This document shows, in pieces, positions 58,011 to 64,000 of a DNA stretch of 64,000 nucleotides; positions within the stretch are counted from its first letter, which is position 1; the number at the start of each line of letters is the position of its first letter. The stretch is from contig OZ035961.1 of the NCBI GenBank assembly GCA_964034945.1, forward strand, positions 6,182,001 to 6,246,000, read 5' to 3'. The translations under genes and the position numbers were made by a program. Source of the stretch: Chrysopilus asiliformis (taxonomy: Eukaryota; Arthropoda; Insecta; Diptera; Rhagionidae). Under the pieces are notes generated by a model that worked only from the letters and a program-made list of their open reading frames with translations, had not been told where the DNA came from and did no database searches.

Positions 58011-61000
58011 ATGAGCGAGTTAAGATTATTAAACTTAAAGAGAGGTGCAACGAAAAGACAATTGCAGTCTTTCTTTAAATTCGTGGAAAGTTGCGAAAAC
58101 GATTCGCCAGAACTAAGAGAAAGGCGCGAACGCGTTGAACTAATCTGGAAGGATTTTCAAGACTTAAATTTGAAAATAGAGTGTCTGCGAGAGCCAGAGG
58201 ACGAGAACATTGAGGAAGATTACAAAATAACGGAAGTCTACGAACAAGACTATTACAAGGCATTGGCATTATCGCGCAGCAAACTAAGCAAGGAAGAGTC
58301 AAACACGACCAACCGCCAATTGCAAAATCAAAACCAACAACATTTCAAGATAAAGTTACCACCGTTGGCAATTGAGCCATTTACAGGAAATTCTGAGCAT
58401 TGGCTTTCATTCAAGGATGCGTTTACGAAGGCAGTACATGACACTGAAATACCTGGAGTTCAAAAATACCAGATATTGCGAGGCTTACTCAAAGGAGACG
58501 CGTTTCGGGTAATTTCTGCCCTAGAAGCTACTGAGGAAAATTATGCGGAAGCATGGAAATTGCTCGAAGCTCGTTATGCGAACAAAAGACTGATAGTGAA
58601 CACTCATATGAAGGGCCTTTTCGAACTTCCAACTATTCAAAAGGCGAACCAAAACAATCTCAGGATGTTAGTGGATTCAGTGAGAACACACATTCGTTCT
58701 TTAAAGTCACTGGGACAGCTCGTGACTGACTGGGACACTATTTTGATTTATCTAATAACTGGAAAACTTGATAACGCGACGAAAGAGGAGTGGGAACGTG
58801 AAGTCACCAAAAGTAACGAAGACAGTTTGCCTAAATTGGAAAGTTTCCTCACTTTCTTGGAAAAGCGATGTCTGGTATTCGAGATGGTGGACAGGGGAAA
58901 AACAAAAGCCGATACCCCTCAAGCGGCATCCGGCCCAAAAAAGGAGAAAAATGTTTCTTTGGCTGCTACAGTGAAGGCATCGTCTCAGGGTTGTGGCTAC
59001 TGTAGGGAGAATCATCCGATATACCGATGTGAAAATTTCCTTAAGTTAACGACAGACTCCAGAAATGAGGAGGCTAGAAAATCCAAATTGTGTTTCAACT
59101 GCCTGAAACGTGGTCATACTGTAAAGGACTGTAAGTCATCCACATGTCAAAAATGCGGACAGAAGCACAACACGCTTTTGCACAAGGATTCATCCAGTAT
59201 AAATGCACAGTCAACAAGTGAACAAACAAGCAACAATCAGATTGTGACCCACTGCATTCCAAGGCAAGCTTCTCGAATAATCCTTTCAACAGCTCGAGTA
59301 TACATAACAGATGCATATGGAAACCAGCACGAGTGTCGATCGCTTCTGGATCCAGGATCGCAAATCAATCTAATGACCGAAGATTTTGCTGAAAAATTAA
59401 AGCTTAAATGTAGTACTACTTCTGTGCCTATAAGTGGAGTACAACAAACACCTCTCAAACTGAAAAGAGCACTAAAAGTTATTCTTAAATCACGCGTTTC
59501 TTCTTTCTCGGTGGAGCAAGACTGTTTGCTAACTCCAACGATTACTGACAATATACCGCAGTTATACTTGAATCACCTAGCTGTTCCACGAGGGATCGAG
59601 CTGGCTGATCCGGCATTCCAGACTCCGGGACGAATTGACCTGCTCATCGGAGCCGGACTTTTTTGGAAGCTTCTGATTCCTGGTGAAAACATTTCAAACC
59701 AAAACCAGCCATGTTTTCAAAACACGTTGTTAGGATGGATTGTCGGAGGTGAATACAAAACAAATGAAGAGCTTAAATCGCCTGGCTCTTGTAACTTGAT
59801 AACAACTGCAGCCTTGCACAGGCAAATGGAGCGGTTCTGGAAAATCGAGGAGATCATCACTGACAAAGAGCAAAATGAGCAGCAACAATTTTTCGAGAAG
59901 CATTTCAAGGAAACCTATACAAGGGATGCGGAAGGTCGTTTCGTGGTGGAACTTCCGAAGGATCCAAACATCATATTAGGCGAATCATTTTCCCAGGCAC
60001 TTAGAAGACTTCGAAGTCTTGAGCGTAGATTGAGTAGAGAACCGCAGTTGAAATCAGAATATGTTCGTTTTCTATCAGAGTATGAGCAAGCCGGACACAT
60101 GAGACGCCTTCGGGGGAGTATCCCGGAAAACCAAGAACACTATTATATACCACATCAGCCGGTTTTCAGAACTTCAAGCACCACAACAAAATTGCGCGTT
60201 GTATTTGATGCGTCAGCAAAAACAACGTTGGGCACTTCGCTAAATGACAAACTTCTAACAGGGCCGAATTTACAGAACGACCTTACGCATATTTTGGTGC
60301 GTTTCAGGCTGCACGAATACGTCATTACCGCTGACGTAGCTCAAATGTTTCGGCAGATTAGAATAGCGGAAAATGACAAAGCCTTACAACTAATTCTGTG
60401 GCGAGAAGAGCCAGAACAACCTGTACAAGTATTCGCTCTGGAAACCGTAACATATGGAACAAACAGTGCCCCGTTTCTTGCTATCCGATGTTTGAGAGAG
60501 CTAGCCCAGCAAGAAAAAGAATCCTCTCCAGAAACGGCAATGGTAGTGGAAAACGACTTTTATATGGACGATGTCCTAAGTGGCGGGCGCACCATAAAAG
60601 ACGTAATTGGGTTGCGGCAGCAATTAATGCGGTTGCTGGAATCAGGAAAATTCCATTTACGAAAGTGGAGAGCAAACGATGACAGAATTCTGGAGCAATT
60701 GGAAAACCTCAGAACGGTCGATGAGCATTTGATTCTGAGTGAACAGGAATCAAAAACTTTAGGTTTGCTGTGGAACAGCAGCGACGACACTTTCCAATAC
60801 AAAATCGAATTATCAGAGGATGAACTATTATCGAAAAGAAAGCTTTTATCAGCTATTGCTCAAATTTACGACCCGCTGGGTATAATTAGTCCGGTCATAA
60901 TTACCGCCAAACTTATAATTCAAGAGCTGTGGAGACTTGAATCGGGGTGGGACGAGAAGGTTCCGCAGAGTTTAGAGATCGCTTGGAGAAAATTTGCTGA

Positions 61001-63104
61001 ATCCCTCAATTTTCTGCAAGATTTGAAAATACCGCGTAACGTCAATCCACAAAATCAATGTGGCAACATCATCTTACACGGCTTCTGCGACGCTTCCGAA
61101 AAGGCGTATGGAGCCTGTGTATACGTGGGGAGTGTCAATGAAAGCGGGGTTGCTAATTGCAATCTTTTATGCTCAAAGTCCAAAGTGGCGCCTCTCAAAA
61201 AACTAACACTGCCACGACTCGAGTTGAGCGCTGCGCTGTTATTGGCCAGGCTGATTCAAATGATTAGAGTTGCGTTAAAATGCGATCACGCCGAAGCTCA
61301 TTTGTATAGTGACTCTACCATAACATTAAGCTGGATCAGAAGTTCTCCTCTAAAGAAAACATTCGAAGCCAACCGCGTTGCTACGATTCAGGAGTTGACG
61401 GCTGATTGTATTTGGCATCACGTCGCCTCAAAGGCTAATCCTGCTGATCATGTGTCAAGGGGAGTTTCCGCGCAGAAGCTTATCAACCTTGACATTTGGT
61501 GGCATGGACCGGAGTGGATTGGAACCCCAAGCAGATGGCCCCCACCATTTGCGGAATCGTTGGTGAAAGCCGATGTAGAACCGACAGTTGCCGTTGTCAC
61601 ACGGAGAAATATTGAATCCGATCTCTTAAATAGGTTTTCACGATTTTCCAAACTACAGAGAGTGATCGCATATTGCTATCGTTTCAGAAACAGGCTCAGA
61701 AGACAACAAATTGGCGGAGTTTTGACAACGGACGAATTGGAGCAAGCTCGCAAAAGGATCCTTATCTGGGTCCAGGCTGAAGCCTTTTCTCAAGAAGTGA
61801 CCGCGCTTCATGCACGCAAGTCTTTGAAAGGGGACAATAGACTTGTTGGACTCAATCCATTCATCGATTCTGACGGCCTGGTCAGAGTGGGTGGACGCCT
61901 TCGCAATTCTGATCTACCGGGCGAACAGAAACATCCCGTGGTGATTCCCGCTAGGCATCATATTACCCACATCATCTTGCGTGACGAACACACCAGATTG
62001 AAGCATTGCGGACCTCAGCAACTTCTGCATTCAATTCGGCAGAAATACTGGCCTATATCAGGCGGCCGAGAGGTACGAAAGGTGACGAGGCGTTGTGTAA
62101 CGTGTTTCAAATACAAACCAAAGGTCCCTGAACACATTATGGGAGACTTACCCTCTTCCAGAGTCAATGTCTCAAATCGCCCTTTTGAGACAACCGGTAT
62201 CGATTATGCTGGACCGTTGCAGATGCGAGAAAGTCGGAGAAGAGGAAGGGTTCATACGTCAAAGGTGTACATAGCCGTTTTCACGTGCTTCACTACGAAA
62301 GCAGTTCACCTCGAGCTGGTCACCGATTTGACCACCGAGGCATTTTTAGCCACTCTGAGGAGATTTGTTGCAAGGAGAGGTTTATGCTCTGCTCTTCATT
62401 CGGACAACGCTACTACGTTCGTGGGAGCTGATCGCGAGTTGAGGGAGGTTCACGAGTTCTTAAGAGCCCAGGAAGATGGAATCAAATCAAGTCTGGCAAC
62501 GCGTGGTATTACATGGCATTTCATACCTCCCAGATCTCCCCATTTTGGCGGTTTGTGGGAGTCGGCGGTTAAGAGCGTCAAAAGGCACCTGAATGTAATT
62601 ACTAAGGGCCTAGTCTGCACTTTTGAAGAATATTACACCCTTCTTACTGAAATTGAAGCGATACTTAATTCAAGACCACTTATGCCTATGTCCTCTGACC
62701 CCAATGACCTTTCCGTCCTTACTCCCGCACACTTCCTTGTTGGATCCTCATTGCTTGAGCCAGGTTCAAGGAGCTACATGGATGTCCCAGACAATCGTCT
62801 CAGCAGATGGCAACATGTTCAGAAACTGAAGCAGCATTTCTGGAAACGGTGGCAATCCGAATATCTACATCATCTTCAAACTCGTTCGAAGTGGAAATCC
62901 GGATACAACAACATACAAGTCGGTACGATGGTGCTACTCGTAGATGACCATCAACCACCATTTTCCTGGAACTTGGGCCGTGTGGTTCGCATCATTCCTG
63001 GAAGCGACGACATTGTTCGGGTGGTGGATGTCAAAACGAGCCATGGAGTTTTCCGCAGAGGCGTGAAAAAAATATGTATTCTACCATTTGAATTAAGTCA
63101 TTAA
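58011..63104 (+). CDS. BEL/Pao gag-pol polyprotein (1,697 aa, intact)
   Basis: Single frame from the ATG at 58011; the frame is already open at a GTG at 58002, but no ATG precedes. Gag: N-terminal KRGATKRQLQ region, DUF1759-type capsid about 115-260, then Cys-His zinc knuckles at 328-344 and 361-374 and a third Cys-rich motif at 379, for RNA binding. Protease (DUF1758/A17-like): LLDPGSQ with D447; Pro replaces the usual Ser/Thr of the active site. Reverse transcriptase about 725-880, active site YMDD at 851-854. RNase H: D1027, E1071, D1101. Integrase: zinc-binding HH...CC (1316-1365), catalytic D1398, D1465, E1517. C-terminal DUF5641 domain about 1600-1690. Together these copy the RNA into DNA and insert it. 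The length is usual for the family. The whole pol is fused to gag without a frameshift, and the gene is clearly GC-richer than the flanks. Confidence 0.97.
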   Translation: MSELRLLNLKRGATKRQLQSFFKFVESCENDSPELRERRERVELIWKDFQDLNLKIECLREPEDENIEEDYKITEVYEQDYYKALALSRSKLSKEESNTTNRQLQNQNQQHFKIKLPPLAIEPFTGNSEHWLSFKDAFTKAVHDTEIPGVQKYQILRGLLKGDAFRVISALEATEENYAEAWKLLEARYANKRLIVNTHMKGLFELPTIQKANQNNLRMLVDSVRTHIRSLKSLGQLVTDWDTILIYLITGKLDNATKEEWEREVTKSNEDSLPKLESFLTFLEKRCLVFEMVDRGKTKADTPQAASGPKKEKNVSLAATVKASSQGCGYCRENHPIYRCENFLKLTTDSRNEEARKSKLCFNCLKRGHTVKDCKSSTCQKCGQKHNTLLHKDSSSINAQSTSEQTSNNQIVTHCIPRQASRIILSTARVYITDAYGNQHECRSLLDPGSQINLMTEDFAEKLKLKCSTTSVPISGVQQTPLKLKRALKVILKSRVSSFSVEQDCLLTPTITDNIPQLYLNHLAVPRGIELADPAFQTPGRIDLLIGAGLFWKLLIPGENISNQNQPCFQNTLLGWIVGGEYKTNEELKSPGSCNLITTAALHRQMERFWKIEEIITDKEQNEQQQFFEKHFKETYTRDAEGRFVVELPKDPNIILGESFSQALRRLRSLERRLSREPQLKSEYVRFLSEYEQAGHMRRLRGSIPENQEHYYIPHQPVFRTSSTTTKLRVVFDASAKTTLGTSLNDKLLTGPNLQNDLTHILVRFRLHEYVITADVAQMFRQIRIAENDKALQLILWREEPEQPVQVFALETVTYGTNSAPFLAIRCLRELAQQEKESSPETAMVVENDFYMDDVLSGGRTIKDVIGLRQQLMRLLESGKFHLRKWRANDDRILEQLENLRTVDEHLILSEQESKTLGLLWNSSDDTFQYKIELSEDELLSKRKLLSAIAQIYDPLGIISPVIITAKLIIQELWRLESGWDEKVPQSLEIAWRKFAESLNFLQDLKIPRNVNPQNQCGNIILHGFCDASEKAYGACVYVGSVNESGVANCNLLCSKSKVAPLKKLTLPRLELSAALLLARLIQMIRVALKCDHAEAHLYSDSTITLSWIRSSPLKKTFEANRVATIQELTADCIWHHVASKANPADHVSRGVSAQKLINLDIWWHGPEWIGTPSRWPPPFAESLVKADVEPTVAVVTRRNIESDLLNRFSRFSKLQRVIAYCYRFRNRLRRQQIGGVLTTDELEQARKRILIWVQAEAFSQEVTALHARKSLKGDNRLVGLNPFIDSDGLVRVGGRLRNSDLPGEQKHPVVIPARHHITHIILRDEHTRLKHCGPQQLLHSIRQKYWPISGGREVRKVTRRCVTCFKYKPKVPEHIMGDLPSSRVNVSNRPFETTGIDYAGPLQMRESRRRGRVHTSKVYIAVFTCFTTKAVHLELVTDLTTEAFLATLRRFVARRGLCSALHSDNATTFVGADRELREVHEFLRAQEDGIKSSLATRGITWHFIPPRSPHFGGLWESAVKSVKRHLNVITKGLVCTFEEYYTLLTEIEAILNSRPLMPMSSDPNDLSVLTPAHFLVGSSLLEPGSRSYMDVPDNRLSRWQHVQKLKQHFWKRWQSEYLHHLQTRSKWKSGYNNIQVGTMVLLVDDHQPPFSWNLGRVVRIIPGSDDIVRVVDVKTSHGVFRRGVKKICILPFELSH

Positions 63105-63290
63105 AAGAAAAATTATGTTCGCTTTAGTTAAGTTCAGTAATTTGATCAAACTTGCATACTTATCTATAAGACAGGCAACTAGAATGTTGTTTAATCGTTT
63201 ATACAGTCCATTGAATATCAAGATTATATTGTAATAGTTTAAGTTGAAATTAATTAAAACAATTATTTAAATTCAACGGGGGGACGGAAA
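63105..63290 (+). promoter_or_regulatory. BEL 3' untranslated region with polypurine tract
   Basis: AT-rich spacer ending in GGGGGGACGGAAA (63278-63290), directly against the right LTR. This is the expected place and composition of the plus-strand primer, with one C interrupting it. Confidence 0.8.
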
Positions 63291-63500
63291 TGGAGAATGT
63301 ACCCCCGCTATGGCAACCCTCGGGCCATTTTAGGTTCGAGGCGTGTGACAAACTATTTTTTTGTTGTTGTGCAAAAGTCATTAACTTGAACAGAAGGGCT
63401 TTTGCAAGTTTTGTTACATTGTGAAGATTAAAAAGAACAAAAACGTAAACGTACGTTAGTTTTATTTTCATAACACATCAAAGATCCATTAACTTCAACA
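63291..63500 (+). repeat. Right LTR, 210 bp
   Basis: Same sequence as the left LTR by eye, TGGAGAATG...CTTCAACA. It is followed by ACATC, the second half of the target duplication, and then the resumed Helitron sequence (TATGCCAAATTTCAAG). Confidence 0.95.
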
Positions 63501-63593
63501 ACATCTATGCCAAATTTCAAGTCAATCGGTTCTGCCATTTTTGCGTGAAAGAGGAACAGACAGACACCAACTCATTTTTATATATTAGTATGA

Positions 63594-64000
63594 TATGACA
63601 ATGAGTGGAGGGCGTAAAACCATTGAAAATAAAATCGTTTTACGAAAAAAAGCTTTCTTCTCAACTGCATTATATTAAAAAAATTGAAAAAAATACGTGA
63701 AAATTTTTCAAGTCATAATCATTGGTTAAAAAAAAATAAAAAAAAAATATTTGCATAAAAATATAAAACTTGTGATATTTTCAACGAATTTTTATTGCTG
63801 TTTCTCGTTTACATTTTAGCTGTAAACAGATCTTAAATAGTGAGAAAAGATTTTCAAATTCTCACCAATCAATAGCGAGACTCAATAGCATTGATGAGAA
63901 TTCGTTATGATTTTCCTACGGTTTCTGTTCAATCTTTAACTGATTTGTCATCCATGACTGATCCTATAACGAGAAAATCCTTAAGCCTACACACAATAAA
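63594..64000. other. AT-rich, nothing recognised
   Basis: Contains poly(A/T) runs and no frame or element end that I can support. Confidence 0.5.

Larger units (their letters stand above)
57503..63500 (+). mobile_element. BEL/Pao LTR retrotransposon, full length, 5,998 bp
   Basis: It consists of two 210-bp LTRs (57503-57712 and 63291-63500), a primer-binding site two bases after the left LTR, one uninterrupted gag-pol frame, a G/A-rich tract just before the right LTR, and a 5-bp target duplication ACATC (57498-57502 and 63501-63505). The LTRs show no difference by eye and no stop or frameshift breaks the polyprotein, so the insertion is recent and could still be active. Domain order protease-RT-RNase H-integrase and the DUF1759/DUF1758/DUF5641 blocks mark BEL/Pao and not Gypsy or Copia. 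No envelope-like frame follows pol. Confidence 0.97.
56951..63593 (-). mobile_element. Non-autonomous Helitron, copy 6, split by two later insertions
   Basis: The minus-strand 3' end is at 56951 (terminal CTAG mutated to CTAT; hairpin CCCGTCGTTGCCGGG present). The 5' end TCATACTAATATATAAAAAT is at 63574-63593. The Helitron pieces are 56951-57203, 57463-57502 and 63501-63593. Joined, they give the usual module order. Insertions: a piggyBac-like MITE at 57204-57462 and the BEL element at 57503-63500. A^T flanks are intact. Confidence 0.88.

Overview
The window looks like non-genic nuclear DNA of an insect, possibly a fly. It is very AT-rich, has no operon-like gene packing and no convincing host exon, and is filled with insect-type transposable elements: BEL/Pao, mariner/Tc1, hAT, Helitron, pogo-like and piggyBac-like miniatures. 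I found no rRNA, tRNA or CRISPR array. The species cannot be named from the sequence. The DNA could be intergenic or the inside of a very long intron.

The only intact protein-coding gene is the gag-pol polyprotein (58011-63104) of a 5,998-bp BEL/Pao LTR retrotransposon (57503-63500). Its two 210-bp LTRs read as identical and it is flanked by a 5-bp duplication (ACATC), so it inserted recently. It sits inside an older minus-strand Helitron copy, which also carries a piggyBac-like miniature element at a TTAA site. The three form a nest that can be taken apart base by base.

Six copies of one non-autonomous Helitron family (TC...CTAG ends, A^T target, 3' hairpin) lie at 3013, 24474, 31832, 50554, 54800 and 56951. 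Three of them, one mariner and one 280-bp inverted-repeat element are inserted in copies of another interspersed repeat, here called family A. Uninterrupted copies of family A give the empty-site sequences. Families B, C, D, G and H are further moderate repeats.

Layout: 0.6-3.8 kb, family A, a TA-flanked MITE and Helitron 1. 3.8-7 kb, AT-rich with nothing recognised. 7-8.9 kb, a hAT element with perfect 8-bp duplication and a palindromic MITE, both in family D. 10.6-11.6 kb, small elements. 13.9-14.8 kb, deleted mariner. 15.6-22.4 kb, families B and A plus a nearly full-length dead mariner. 24-25.8 kb, family A with Helitron 2, a hairpin element and a deleted Tc1/mariner. 27.8-28.4 kb, family C and a MITE. 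31.8-36.9 kb, Helitron 3 and several MITEs. 37-42 kb, mostly empty. 42-43.5 kb, two inverted-repeat elements. 45.8-46.8 kb, minus-strand mariner relic and an octamer satellite. 48.9-51.8 kb, foldback, pogo-like MITE, Helitron 4, families G and A. 54.7-64 kb, family A with Helitron 5 and a MITE, then the Helitron/piggyBac-like/BEL nest.

No gene network is present. The relationships that can be read are those between mobile elements: insertion order, internal deletion and loss of catalytic residues. Repeat-family letters (A-H) are labels made up here, not database names.
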